Below the pieces are notes generated by a model. It was not told where the DNA came from and made no database searches. It saw only the letters and a list, made by a program, of their open reading frames with translations. Position numbers and translations under genes: made by a program. A stretch of DNA of 47,278 nt, from contig JADLBT010000256.1 of the NCBI GenBank assembly GCA_020847555.1, forward strand, positions 1 through 47,278, in the 5' to 3' direction. Source of the DNA: Gemmataceae bacterium (GTDB lineage Bacteria; Planctomycetota; Planctomycetia; Gemmatales; Gemmataceae). Each line of letters begins with the position of its first letter. Position 1 is the stretch's first letter. This document shows positions 27,742 through 36,822 of this stretch, one piece after another.

Positions 27742-29043
27742 ATGAAACCATTCTACGCTTGCAATTCGGCGGACCATCTCGTGTCGCGGCGGCGGTTCCT
27801 GGCCGGCGCGGCGGGGGCGGTCGGGACCGCCGGCCTGCTCGGCTTTCGCGGTATGGTCGAGCCGGCGGCGGCGAACACGCTGCGCCGGGCCGAGCGGCGC
27901 GTGCTGGTGATCTGGATGGCCGGCGGGGTCAGCCAGCTGGAAACGTGGGATCCGAAGCCCGGCACCAACACCGGCGGGCCGTTCCAGAGCATCGCCACCA
28001 ACGTCGCCGGCACGCGCATCAGCGAACTGCTACCGTACACCGCCCGCCACATGGATCGCCTGGCCCTGGTCCGCGGCATCAACACCGCCACCGACGACCA
28101 CGGCCTGGGCACATACATCATGCACACCGGCCGGCGCCGGACGCCCGGCGAGGAGTTCCCGCATCTCGGGTCGGTGGCGGCCAAGCTGCTCGGGCGAGAG
28201 GAGAACCCGCTGCCCGGGTACATCCACATCACGCCGCGCGGCGACGGCGGCACCAACCGCCAGGACGCCGCCTTTCTCGGTCCGCGCTTCGCCTCGGTCG
28301 CCCTCGCCGACGGGAACCCGCCCGCCAACACGCTCCGGCCGACCGACGTCAGTGAGGCCGCCGACCGGCAGCGAAATCAGCTGCGCGAGCGGCTGAACGG
28401 CCGCTTCCAGCTCGGCCGGCGCACCGCCGAGACAGAGGCGTACACCCACTCCTACGACCAGGCGGCTCAGCTGATGCAGCGCCGCGCCGTCTTCGACATC
28501 AGCCGCGAGAGCCCGCGCGACCGCGACCGCTACGGCAGCCACGACTTCGGCCGGCACCTGCTGCTCGCCCGGCGACTGCTGGAGAACGGGCTGACGTTCG
28601 TGAAGGTGACGCACTCGAACTACGACACGCACCACGAGAACTTCGACTTCCACATCGAGCAGATCGGCGAGTTCGACCGGCCGTTCAGCTGCCTGATCGA
28701 GGATCTGGTGCAGCGCGGCTTGTGGGAGAGTACGCTGGTGGTCGTGATGTCGGAGTTCGGGCGGACGCCGAACATCAACCGCAACATGGGTCGCGACCAC
28801 TGGTCACGGGCGTGGTCGGTAGCGCTGGGCGGGTGCGGTATCCGGGGCGGGGCGGTGGCCGGGGCGACAAACGCCAACGGGACGGCAGTGACCGAGCGGC
28901 AGGTGAACGGCGGCCACCTGTTCCACACCTACTTCAAGGCTCTCGGCCTGGACGGGCGCCGCAACCACTACCACAACGGCCGCCCGATCCCGATGGCCGA
29001 CCCGCAGACCAGCCCGATCGACGAGATTCTCACCCGCGCGTGA
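27742..29043 (+). CDS. DUF1501 protein, Tat-exported
   Basis: The 433-residue protein begins MKPFYACNSADHLVSRRRFL; SRRRFL plus the following hydrophobic stretch is a twin-arginine signal. DUF1501 proteins are distant relatives of the alkaline-phosphatase/sulfatase fold. VLVIWMAGGVSQLETWDPKP near residue 54 is the metal-site start, and VVVMSEFGRTPNINRNMGRD near 333, then RDHW, gives the late metal ligands. The C-terminus GHLFHTYFKALGLDGRRNHY is typical. It works with the DUF1549 protein 112 nt upstream by context only; no reaction is known. The upstream in-frame extension is a translation of the REP-like element and was excluded. Confidence 0.93.
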   Translation: MKPFYACNSADHLVSRRRFLAGAAGAVGTAGLLGFRGMVEPAAANTLRRAERRVLVIWMAGGVSQLETWDPKPGTNTGGPFQSIATNVAGTRISELLPYTARHMDRLALVRGINTATDDHGLGTYIMHTGRRRTPGEEFPHLGSVAAKLLGREENPLPGYIHITPRGDGGTNRQDAAFLGPRFASVALADGNPPANTLRPTDVSEAADRQRNQLRERLNGRFQLGRRTAETEAYTHSYDQAAQLMQRRAVFDISRESPRDRDRYGSHDFGRHLLLARRLLENGLTFVKVTHSNYDTHHENFDFHIEQIGEFDRPFSCLIEDLVQRGLWESTLVVVMSEFGRTPNINRNMGRDHWSRAWSVALGGCGIRGGAVAGATNANGTAVTERQVNGGHLFHTYFKALGLDGRRNHYHNGRPIPMADPQTSPIDEILTRA

Positions 29044-29118
29044 ACGGCGAGGCCAGGTGTCTTTGGGCCGGAGCACCCTGCACAGTGACAACCGGCTGTC
29101 CGAGCCCGATGCGGCAGC

Positions 29119-29169
29119 ACTTTGGGACCAAACCCCTCCCCTGCAAGGAGAGGGGGTTGGTCCCAAAGT
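29119..29169. terminator. Imperfect 22-bp hairpin between convergent genes
   Basis: ACTTTGGGACCAAACCCCTC starting at 29119 pairs with GAGGGGGTTGGTCCCAAAGT ending at 29169, with one A/C mismatch and one possible G-U pair. It lies between the DUF1501 stop (29043) and the stop of the large minus-strand gene (29172), so a two-way terminator is likely. No clear T-tract. Confidence 0.7.
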
Positions 29170-29171
29170 CC

Positions 29172-32100
29172 TCAGCGAGGGATCTCGTCGTGTCTCGCGC
29201 TGACGCTTCGGGCTCGGACCGCTGGCCAGACGATCTGGTTGTTCGCGCGGGTGATCTCGTCAACCCGGCTCTCCGGATCGATCCGCACGGTGATCGTCGC
29301 GGTTGGGTGCAGCAGCGGCTGCGGCAGCCAGACCACGGCGGTCCTCGGTCGCAGGTCGAGCGGCGCTTCCAGCTGCGCGATCACCCGCTCCGCCAGCAGG
29401 GTGCCGTCGGCCGTCTCGAAGCGCACGACCACCTTCTCGGCCGCTGCGGCGCCGATGTTGTGGACCACCACCTTGAGCCGGTCCGTCGCCCGGTCGTAGT
29501 ACACGTCCCCCTTCCCGACGGCAAGGTCTGCCAGTAATTCCGGTCGCGGCCGCGCCTGCGCCTGCCGCAGCTCGACGAGATGGACCTGCCGAGGAGGCAG
29601 TTCCAGGTCCACCCAGGACGCCCGCTGCAGCGGCAGCTCGCGCTCGGCGGCGGGGCCGTCAATGCGGTCGTCCTGGTCGGCGTCTGATCCCGCCCGGAGC
29701 CGGTACGTGCCGGGGGCCAGTTCCCACACCCGCATCCGCACCTGGCGCGGCCGGTCGGCGAAGTTGTACAGCGCCACGCGCAGCTCCTGCGGGGACGCCT
29801 GCAGGACGTGGGCCGCGACGTCGGCTTCCAGCCCGTCCCAGCTGACGGCGAGCGGCGGGAGGATGCTGGCGGGCCGCAGCCACGTCAGAGCGCTGCCAAG
29901 GTACAGCTGACTGAGGGCAGCCTGGCCGGGAACGTGGAAATGGTCGTTGGCGCCGCCGGCCGCCCCGCCGCGGAACTGCCACCCGCCCTCCAGCCGCGCG
30001 CACGCCGCGCGCAGCGCCCGCACCAGGTACTTGCGGTCCCGGCCGACGAGGTATGCCGCCGTCAACTGCTCCTCCGTCGGCGCCTTCGCCGCCGCCCCCT
30101 TGAGCAGCTGCGCGTCGAGGCGCTTGCCGTCGGGCAGGCGTTCGGCGAAGCGTCGCCAGATCGGCAGGCTCCAGCGATCACGCAGGAACGGGGCCGCCGG
30201 CCCGTCAAGGTACTTGCGGTCGCCGAGGAGGACGAAGTACGAGTAGAACGGGTAGGCCTCGTAGGCGCCGAGCTTCGCCCCGCTGGCGGCCCGCGCGTAA
30301 TCGCCCTTCGCCACCTCGCGGACGAACTTCAGGACGGCCGGGTTGCGCGCGTACCACGCGCAGAACAGCGGGTCGCGGAGGAAGTTGCGGTTCGGCCCGG
30401 GGTCGCGGCCGGCCCCGGTCGGCTCGATCAGCCCGCCGTCGCCGACCTCCGTTGCCGGCTGGTGGCCGGGGCCGTCCTCGCTGTAGAACCCGGTCCGGAA
30501 GCGCCGATGCCCGTTCCTGTCCACGACGGTCCAGCGGTGCAGCTCGCGCGTCAGCGTCAGCGCCCGCTCGACGTGGCGGGGCTCGCCGTAATCGAACAGC
30601 ATCAGGTGGGCGCGCCAGCTGAGGAAGTCGGTCGCGTGCAGCGCGTCGATCGGCCCGCGCGCCACGCCGTTGGCCAGGTAGCCCGTTTCCTCCAGTCCGT
30701 CGAAGATCCGGGTATACATCGTCTGGGTCTTGCGGTCGCCGAGCAGCGGCAGGCAGAGGAACACCCCCGGGAAATCGGTGTCGTCGTTCCACCCACCGCC
30801 GAGCTGGCCGTCCGGCCCCTGGCGGTCCGCCCAGTGGTGGGCCATCGTGCGAAAGCGTTCGAGCAGCTCGCGGCCCCACACCGCCCAGTCCGGCGCGCCG
30901 GCCGGTCGCAGGCGCGGCACGACCGGCGCCGACACCGCCTTCGCGTGGGTGATCTGCCACAGGTCGTTGACGAGCGGCTGGTCGGGGATGTGGCGGCGCA
31001 CCCACTCCATTGTCAATTTCAGCTCGCGATTATGGGTGATACTCCCGAGCAGGGCGAAGCCGGGTTTCGCCGGGTCGGAACCGCCGGTCCCGTTCGCCTC
31101 CGACCCGAGCTGCCAGTACGAGTACGCAAGCTGGCTCTGGGTGTGGCCGAACTCCTTCAGCACCCGGGCGCGGTCGCCGCTCCACAGGCTCAACGCGCCC
31201 TCATCCTCCCCTGTTACGAGGTGCAACTCGTGGTGCGGGAGCAGCTCGACCCAGAGCCGCGTGCCGGGGTCGAGCATGACGTCCCAGAAGTCCAGCACGA
31301 CGTCAAATGTCACCGCACGTCCGGGGGCCGGGTTGACGACACGCAGCGGGACGTGCATCAGGTCGCGGCGCGGGTTAACCGGATCCTGCACGCGCAACCA
31401 CCAGACGCTCTCCCGCCACGGCGCCACGACCCGCAGCCGCACGCCGACTGCCTCCACCGGGGTGGCCGCTGCCACCGGCTCCGTGATGAAATGGACGCGG
31501 CTCAGGGCGGGGACCGCGTGGCGCCCGCCGCCCGCCCCCTTGCCGAGGACCAGCCGCTCTTCCGGCAGGGTGCGGACGCGCAGGTCGTCGGCGAGATCCT
31601 GCAACGCCTCCGCCTCCAGCCGGCCCGTGAGCGGGGTGGCAACAACGGGCCGGTCGGACTTGCCGGGCGTGGCGTCCACCGCGAGGGCAACGATCTCGTG
31701 GAGCTTCATCCCCTCACGGCGAGGAACGCGCAACCCCGTCAGACCCGGCAGCAGCCGATCCGCTGCGAGGAAGTGCAGCCCCGCCGGCACCCGCACGACC
31801 GGCGCGCGGCTGACATACCCGCCGCGCTCGCCGTGGACCACGCACCCGCCCGCCAGTCCGCGCAGAATCAGGTGCGTCAGCTCCTGCCCCGGCTCGAACG
31901 CCACTCGTAGCTCCGACCCGCTGTAATCCACGTCGCCGAGCGTCGGCGCCCGCCACTCCGGCCAGAACAGGTTCAGGCGGCCATCGACGACCTTCCAGGC
32001 GGGGATCCGGTCGTCGAGGATCTGGCGCACGCGAGCCTGGCGAATGACGACAGGCGACCCCGCACGTTCCACCGCCAGCTCGACGCGCGGCAGGCGGTCC

Positions 32101-32864
32101 AGTCCGACGGCACCGAGACTCCGCACCAGTCGATCGCGGGCGGCTGCGTCCCAGCCGGCGGGCGCGTCCGGCACCTGCCAGCGGTTGGCGCGGGCGAGGG
32201 CGCCTATCTCCGCGTCGGTCAGCGGACGGTCGTGGACGCACAGTTCGTCGTAGGCGGCCCCTGGGTAGCTGAGGTGGATGGCGTGCGGGGTCGGCCGCTC
32301 CCACCACGCCTGCCTGTCCCAGGTCGAGCCGAGCAGCTTGCCGTCGAGAAAGAACTTCGCCCCGCGGCCCTGGTCCCACACGAGGGCGACGTGGTGCCAC
32401 GTTTCCGCCTTGAACGCCGGGAGGGCCGCAGGGTCGTGCCACCCGTGGCCGTGGTAGAAATCAAACACCATCGCCCGGAAGGCCGACTCCTGCCACTCCA
32501 GTGTCGCCAGGGCGGTCCAGTAGCCGCGCTCCTTCGCCTGCACGAAGACGAGCCGCTGGACGTCGAGCGGGCCGGGACGCTCGGGGATGCGGCACCAGCA
32601 GGCGAGCGTGCCCCGACCGGACCGGAAGTTCCGCTCGGCCGCGTAGATCAGCTGACCGCCCGGGCCGACGCGGACCGCCTTGCCGAACCGGCCCGCCACC
32701 AGTTCCACGCCGCGGCTGACCCACGGGTCGGCCCGGCCGTCCGCCCGGTCGGCCCGCAGCCCGGCGTCGAAGCTGACCCGCAGCGACTGGCCGGGGGCGC
32801 GGGACGCGCCGGCGAGCAGCGCCGCCGCGGCCAGGCACGGTGCCCAACGAATGCGTGTGTCCAT
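29172..32864 (-). CDS. Large secreted LamG / alpha-helical toroid-like / CARDB protein
   Basis: The 1230-residue protein has a signal peptide (MDTRIRWAPCLAAAALLAGA) and a LamG/concanavalin-like domain at about 28-225, ending in YDELCVHDRPLTDAEIGALA, a common LamG close. A beta-rich region extends to about 560. A helical region at about 560-1000 with HHWADRQGPDGQLGGGWNDD and LSWRAHLMLFDYGEPRHVER resembles alpha/alpha-toroid glycan-active enzymes. A CARDB-like domain at about 1100-1215 (LKVVVHNIGAAAAEKVVVRF) ends the protein. Secreted glycan recognition or cleavage is likely, but I name no enzyme class. The last residues (RSVSARHDEIPR) come from a repeat-like 3' end. Confidence 0.82.
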   Translation of the reverse strand: MDTRIRWAPCLAAAALLAGASRAPGQSLRVSFDAGLRADRADGRADPWVSRGVELVAGRFGKAVRVGPGGQLIYAAERNFRSGRGTLACWCRIPERPGPLDVQRLVFVQAKERGYWTALATLEWQESAFRAMVFDFYHGHGWHDPAALPAFKAETWHHVALVWDQGRGAKFFLDGKLLGSTWDRQAWWERPTPHAIHLSYPGAAYDELCVHDRPLTDAEIGALARANRWQVPDAPAGWDAAARDRLVRSLGAVGLDRLPRVELAVERAGSPVVIRQARVRQILDDRIPAWKVVDGRLNLFWPEWRAPTLGDVDYSGSELRVAFEPGQELTHLILRGLAGGCVVHGERGGYVSRAPVVRVPAGLHFLAADRLLPGLTGLRVPRREGMKLHEIVALAVDATPGKSDRPVVATPLTGRLEAEALQDLADDLRVRTLPEERLVLGKGAGGGRHAVPALSRVHFITEPVAAATPVEAVGVRLRVVAPWRESVWWLRVQDPVNPRRDLMHVPLRVVNPAPGRAVTFDVVLDFWDVMLDPGTRLWVELLPHHELHLVTGEDEGALSLWSGDRARVLKEFGHTQSQLAYSYWQLGSEANGTGGSDPAKPGFALLGSITHNRELKLTMEWVRRHIPDQPLVNDLWQITHAKAVSAPVVPRLRPAGAPDWAVWGRELLERFRTMAHHWADRQGPDGQLGGGWNDDTDFPGVFLCLPLLGDRKTQTMYTRIFDGLEETGYLANGVARGPIDALHATDFLSWRAHLMLFDYGEPRHVERALTLTRELHRWTVVDRNGHRRFRTGFYSEDGPGHQPATEVGDGGLIEPTGAGRDPGPNRNFLRDPLFCAWYARNPAVLKFVREVAKGDYARAASGAKLGAYEAYPFYSYFVLLGDRKYLDGPAAPFLRDRWSLPIWRRFAERLPDGKRLDAQLLKGAAAKAPTEEQLTAAYLVGRDRKYLVRALRAACARLEGGWQFRGGAAGGANDHFHVPGQAALSQLYLGSALTWLRPASILPPLAVSWDGLEADVAAHVLQASPQELRVALYNFADRPRQVRMRVWELAPGTYRLRAGSDADQDDRIDGPAAERELPLQRASWVDLELPPRQVHLVELRQAQARPRPELLADLAVGKGDVYYDRATDRLKVVVHNIGAAAAEKVVVRFETADGTLLAERVIAQLEAPLDLRPRTAVVWLPQPLLHPTATITVRIDPESRVDEITRANNQIVWPAVRARSVSARHDEIPR

Positions 32865-33150
32865 CGTCGGATCCTCCGCCGTCTGTCCGGGCCGCGCAGC
32901 GGCGTGCGCGGCGTGCGCGGCCCGGACACCATTTACTGGACCGTGAATGAGATCACGGTCTTGATACCGAGATCCTCCAGGGCAGCACAGCCGCCGAGAC
33001 CCTCGGCCTTCTTCATGGCCGCGACTTTCCAGCGCTCGCCAACCTGCACCATTGCAGGTCGCTCATACGCCCTGTTGAGACGATGTCCCAGTACCTGCGA
33101 CCACCGCTCCTGCCATCGCCTGTTTTTTCCAATCATTTTTCTGATTGTTC
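32865..33150. other. Gap upstream of the DUF1559 gene with no clear gene
   Basis: This is the first part of a 450-nt divergent gap. GCGGCGTGCGCGGCGTGCGC at about 32898 is a short local repeat. A minus-strand frame (32933-33286) of 117 codons exists; its end reads LEDLGIKTVISFTVQ, but its composition is intermediate and it overlaps the promoter and leader of the next gene, so I do not call it. Confidence 0.5.
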
Positions 33151-33178
33151 TTGACGCCCGTTTGCCCCCTGGTATGAT
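33151..33178 (+). promoter_or_regulatory. Sigma-70-type promoter of the DUF1559 gene
   Basis: TTGACG (33151-33156) and TATGAT (33173-33178) are each one base from consensus, separated by 16 nt. An AT-rich stretch (TTTTTTCCAATCATTTTTCT) lies directly upstream, like an UP element. A start near 33185 gives a leader of about 130 nt. Confidence 0.65.
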
Positions 33179-33186
33179 GACGAAGT

Positions 33187-33211
33187 CTTGTTGAAACTCA
33201 GTCTCAACAAG
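33187..33211 (+). promoter_or_regulatory. 5' leader stem-loop and strong Shine-Dalgarno of the DUF1559 gene
   Basis: CTTGTTGAAAC pairs with GTCTCAACAAG at 10 of 11 positions over a 3-nt loop, at or within a few bases of the predicted transcript start. Such terminal stems can protect mRNA from decay. The leader ends in TAAGGAGGTG (33299-33308), 7 nt before the ATG, the best Shine-Dalgarno in the window. Confidence 0.55.
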
Positions 33212-33315
33212 AATGCAAGACTCACCCCGAGGCTGCTCAGCTACCGCCGCGAGTTTCGTCTCGCTTCCGTGCGCGATGCACCTCACCTTTCCTTCCCATA
33301 AGGAGGTGCCTCGCC

Positions 33316-34251
33316 ATGTCCGCGCGCAGTCCCCGTCCCGGCTTCACACTGATCGAGTTGTTGGTGGTGATCGCGATCATCGCCATCCTGATCGGCCTGC
33401 TCCTGCCGGCCGTCCAGAAGGTGCGCGAGGCCGCCAACCGCGCCCAGTGCCAGAACAACCTCAAACAGATCGGCCTGGCCGTCCACAGCTACCACGCGGG
33501 CCACCGCATGTTCCCCTACAGCGCTCTCGACCGCCTGCCGAACGAGACGACCAACACTTATGTCACCGGCTTCATCCTGATCCTGCCCTACCTGGAGCAG
33601 GATGCGGTCGCTCGCCGGTGGGACCGAACGCAGGCCCGCAATAGCACCGTCGATTCCAACGGGGACGGCTACACCAACGCCAGCCTGCAAAAGATGCTCA
33701 TCCCGACCTACGTCTGCCCCACCATGTCGCCGCCGAGCGGCCCGCTGGGGAGTACGGAGGAGCGGGCGTACTGCAGTTACCTGTTCAACGCCGGCTCGCC
33801 CGATTGCAAGCTGTACGCCTACTGGTCCTTCTACGGGATGACGGCGCCGCCGGTCTTCGACGGTACGATCATCCCGCTGCATAGTCCCGCCACCACGCCG
33901 ACCAGCCCGAACCGCCAGCCGACGACGATCGGGGCGATCACCGACGGCACGTCGAACACGCTTCTTGTTGGCGAAACCGACTTCATGCCGAAGGGCGTCC
34001 CCTCGACGGAGATGGGCGGGACGTGGGCCTACGGCTACCTCGGGTACTCATCCGGCTCCACCTTCCACCCGTTCAACCGGCACGACAACACCGAGACCGT
34101 CTACGGCGCGTTCCGGAGCGAGCACACCGGGGGAGGCAATTTCGCCCTTGCGGACGGGTCGGTCCGGTTCGTGGCCGACTCGATCCCGCTCAACACGTAC
34201 CGGGCTCTCTCGACGCGCGCCGGCGGCGAGATCGTGACGCTGAATGATTAG
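33316..34251 (+). CDS. DUF1559 protein with type IV pilin-like N-terminus
   Basis: The 311-residue protein starts with a prepilin signal: PRPG followed by [20 protein letters not shown], where a prepilin peptidase would cut before [21 protein letters not shown] and [17 protein letters not shown] are the hallmark of planctomycete DUF1559 proteins, which occur in large families and are pseudopilin-like. The C-terminus [20 protein letters not shown] is the usual H-type glycine-aspartate close. The protein is probably exported and assembled or anchored by its helix. Consensus-like promoter and Shine-Dalgarno suggest high expression. A small lipoprotein gene follows 42 nt later. Confidence 0.94.
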   Translation: MSARSPRPGFTLIELLVVIAIIAILIGLLLPAVQKVREAANRAQCQNNLKQIGLAVHSYHAGHRMFPYSALDRLPNETTNTYVTGFILILPYLEQDAVARRWDRTQARNSTVDSNGDGYTNASLQKMLIPTYVCPTMSPPSGPLGSTEERAYCSYLFNAGSPDCKLYAYWSFYGMTAPPVFDGTIIPLHSPATTPTSPNRQPTTIGAITDGTSNTLLVGETDFMPKGVPSTEMGGTWAYGYLGYSSGSTFHPFNRHDNTETVYGAFRSEHTGGGNFALADGSVRFVADSIPLNTYRALSTRAGGEIVTLND

Positions 34252-34293
34252 GGTCGGCGAAAGAACTTTCCTCTGGGCACAAGCGGGAGCCTC

Positions 34294-34575
34294 ATGAGAA
34301 CGGCGCTTGGCATCTTCATCCTGACGTGTGCGCTGGCCCCTGTCGGGTGCGGCCGGAAGGTTGCGGACGCACCTCAGCCGCTCTCGATCGCAGCCTGGGA
34401 AGCGCTGCCGGTCGGGCAGAAGTACACCAACGAGGCCCTCGAACGGCTGAAGGTGGGTAACCCGAAACTCCAGACGCCCGAGGGGTGGGAAGCCTTCAGC
34501 CGCACGACCCTGGCCAGGAACCGGAGGAAGGACTTCCCGAATGGCCCAGGCCGGCCGACGGGCCGACGCCCGTAG
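34294..34575 (+). CDS. Small lipoprotein, 93 aa
   Basis: MRTALGIFILTCALAPVGCG is a lipoprotein signal with lipobox APVGC (cysteine at about 19). The mature part is short and hydrophilic, with AWEALPVGQKYTNEALERLK and a basic C-terminus. Small lipoproteins of this kind often follow DUF1559 genes in planctomycetes. Spacing of 42 nt and a GGGAG Shine-Dalgarno fit co-transcription with the DUF1559 gene. Function unknown. Confidence 0.7.
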   Translation: MRTALGIFILTCALAPVGCGRKVADAPQPLSIAAWEALPVGQKYTNEALERLKVGNPKLQTPEGWEAFSRTTLARNRRKDFPNGPGRPTGRRP

Positions 34576-34631
34576 GCGAGACCGGCGACGCGCCTGCCGA
34601 CGCGCCGGGGGCCGACGCGCAACCACGGCGA

Positions 34632-34686
34632 GGGGTGCCGGCTCTGCGTGGTGGGGAGCCCCCATCTCACCCGCGACCGGCACCCC
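34632..34686 (+). terminator. Possible hairpin after the lipoprotein gene
   Basis: GGGGTGCCGG (34632-34641) pairs with CCGGCACCCC (34677-34686). The 35 nt between can form a smaller inner stem around GTGGGGAG and CCCCCATCTCAC. No T-tract follows, so terminator function is uncertain. Confidence 0.3.
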
Positions 34687-34803
34687 GCCCTTATCCCGAA
34701 TCGCCCTGAGCTTTCTTCTTGCCGCTTGCGGCAGGAGGAACAGCCTCGACGACTCCGTATTACCCCGCGCGATCATTGGCTGATCTTTTTACCGGAGGAA
34801 TTG

Positions 34804-36114
34804 ATGCTTCACGCGCTGCTTGCCCTCCTGCCCCTGGTCTCCACGGCGGATGCGACGCCGGACGGGGGCCACTGGCCCGGGTTCCGCGGTCGGGGTAACG
34901 CCGTCGCGACGGCCCGTGACCTGCCGGTGCGCTGGTCGGCCGTCACGAACGTCGGCTGGAAGACTGCCCTCCCCGGCTACGGCCAGTCGTCCCCGGTCAT
35001 CTGGGACGGCACGGTGTTCGTCACCGCGGTGGACGGTCCGCAGCGCGACCGCGGGTTCGTCCTGGCCTACGACGCGCGCTCCGGGAAGAAACTGTGGACC
35101 CACGAATTCGCGCCGACCCAGAAGGCGAAGTGGAGCAACACCGTCAGCCGGGCCGCCCCGACGCCGGTGGTCGATGAGGCCGGCGTCTACGCCTTCTTCG
35201 AGGGCGGCGACCTGCTCGCCCTCTCGCACGCCGGCAAGGTGCGCTGGTCCCGGTCTCTGTTCAAGGAGTATGGGGAGTTCAAGAACAACCACGGCCTCGG
35301 CGCGTCCCTGGCCCACACCGCCGACGCGGTGTTCGTGCTCGTTGACCACCAGGGGCCGTCGTACCTGCTTGCGGTGGACAAGCAGACCGGCAAGAATCTC
35401 TGGAAAACGGACCGGAAAAGTCGCTCATCGTGGACATCGCCGGTGGTCGCCAACCAGGGCGGGAGACCAGTGGTCGTCGTCAGCAGTAACGGCAGCGTCT
35501 GCGGGTACGACGCCAAAACCGGCGAGGCGCTGTGGGAACTGGATGGGGTGATCGGCAACACCCTGCCATCCGCGTCCGCGTCCGGGGATCGCGTACTCGT
35601 CGGCGCCGGCCTGGGACGTGGGAAGGGCGACCCCCGAACCGCCGCGAAGTCGAACTGCTGCCTGAAGCTAACCGCAGTGGGTGGGAAGTCCGGCTACACG
35701 GTGTGCTGGACCGCCGAGAAGGCGATTGCGAGCTACGCTACCCCGCTGGCCCACCGCGGGCACGCCTACTTCGTCAATCAGGTCGGGGTGGTCTACTGCC
35801 TCGACCTGCAAACCGGGCGCCAGCAGTACGCCGAGCGCCTCGACGCGCCGTGCTGGGCCTCGCCGATCGGAGCGGGTGAGTACGTCTACTTCTTCGGCAA
35901 GGACGGCCGGACGACGGTGTTGAAGGCCGGTCCAACGTTCGAGAAGGTTGCGTTGAACGCTCTGTGGGGGACCGACGGCCAGGCGTCCGCGGCCGAGAGC
36001 GGTCCGGGCGGCCTGAGCTACGTCCTCGACCCGGTGGTGTACGGCGTCGCGGTGGCGGACGGGGCCTTCTTCGTCCGCACCGGGACCGTCCTGTACCGCA
36101 TCGGCAAACGCTGA
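34804..36114 (+). CDS. PQQ-like beta-propeller repeat protein, secreted
   Basis: The 436-residue protein begins MLHALLALLPLVSTADATPD, a short signal peptide, then WPGFRGRGNAVATARDLPVRW, the standard opening of planctomycete outer-membrane-type PQQ-like propellers. Repeats are seen as AYDARSGKKLWTHEF, AVDKQTGKNLWKTDRKS, GYDAKTGEALWELDGV and CLDLQTGRQQYAERLDA. These are structural blades; PQQ cofactor binding is not implied. The ATG was chosen because CGGAGGAA lies just before it, and the 52 codons upstream are not signal-like. It may share a transcript with the DUF1559 gene, although a 228-nt gap with a hairpin intervenes. Confidence 0.88.
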   Translation: MLHALLALLPLVSTADATPDGGHWPGFRGRGNAVATARDLPVRWSAVTNVGWKTALPGYGQSSPVIWDGTVFVTAVDGPQRDRGFVLAYDARSGKKLWTHEFAPTQKAKWSNTVSRAAPTPVVDEAGVYAFFEGGDLLALSHAGKVRWSRSLFKEYGEFKNNHGLGASLAHTADAVFVLVDHQGPSYLLAVDKQTGKNLWKTDRKSRSSWTSPVVANQGGRPVVVVSSNGSVCGYDAKTGEALWELDGVIGNTLPSASASGDRVLVGAGLGRGKGDPRTAAKSNCCLKLTAVGGKSGYTVCWTAEKAIASYATPLAHRGHAYFVNQVGVVYCLDLQTGRQQYAERLDAPCWASPIGAGEYVYFFGKDGRTTVLKAGPTFEKVALNALWGTDGQASAAESGPGGLSYVLDPVVYGVAVADGAFFVRTGTVLYRIGKR

Positions 36115-36822
36115 GCGTGCCCGGACCTGCCTGGAAAACCATCTTTGTTTACCCCAAATAGCCGAATGGAGCAGAACCCATGATGCCTGTACGCTCGCGC
36201 GGACAACTGGGCCGGATCGTCGTCGCGTGTGGGGCCGCTGCGGCCCCGGCTGCCGTCCGGTAGCTGCAGCAACTCCACCGCGCAGAGCCAGGGGGGATGG
36301 TGGGAGAGAGACGCTTTGAAAGCCCACGGGACGTTACCCGTGGGCTTGACCCATTCCATTGCCCACCAGGCCCCCTTGCTCCTGCCCTACCCCGCCCCGG
36401 ACAACCTGTCCGCACACCACGCCGCTCCGCCGGGTTCACCTCATTCGCCGCGCACCCGTTTGCCGATACGTCAACGGGTTGATCGGTTCTGCCGCGCCCG
36501 CGCCGAATTACCCCTCGGGGCACGCCGGTTGTAGCGGCGGCGCAAGCGAGACAAGAGCATGAGAGAATTCCGCCCCCGGGCCAGAAGTCGGCGGCAGAAA
36601 GTAGGTGGAATAGCGACAAGGAGGCAGGCGCGAATCCTGCGCTCAGGCGCCTGCGCGCGGCGGGCGATTTGTCCGCACGGAGCTTTGACTGGAGGGACCG
36701 GAGGAGGGATATACATAGAGACCCTCGATAGCCCGTGCGCTGGCGGACTCCCACCCGGGAACGTCCCGGGGCGGTTCGGCCCGCTCCCGGGCGGGGTTAC
36801 TGTGGCAGCAGGAAAGGGCATC
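36115..36822. other. 708-nt gap without a convincing gene
   Basis: The gap holds a single REP-like hairpin (36319-36347) and a GGGGCCGCTGCGGCCCC stem at about 36231-36247. A 27-codon frame (ATG at 36181) is too short to call. A weak promoter-like pair, TTGACT (36685-36690) and TATACAT (36710-36716), has a long 19-nt spacer, ahead of the DUF1573 gene. Several longer frames on both strands look like composition artefacts. Confidence 0.5.
36319..36347. repeat. Single REP-like hairpin, family A half-element
   Basis: AAGCCCACGGG (36320-36330) pairs with CCCGTGGGCTT (36337-36347) over the loop ACGTTA. This is one half of the 71-nt family A element; the core and second hairpin are absent. Confidence 0.85.

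Noticed and set aside
29808..31910. 700-codon plus-strand frame
   Set aside because: It is antisense to the LamG/CARDB gene, which has a signal peptide and domains in order.
32933..33286. 117-codon minus-strand frame with LEDLGIKTVISFTVQ at its end
   Set aside because: It overlaps the promoter and leader of the DUF1559 gene, has intermediate composition and no clear start signal; kept only as a note.
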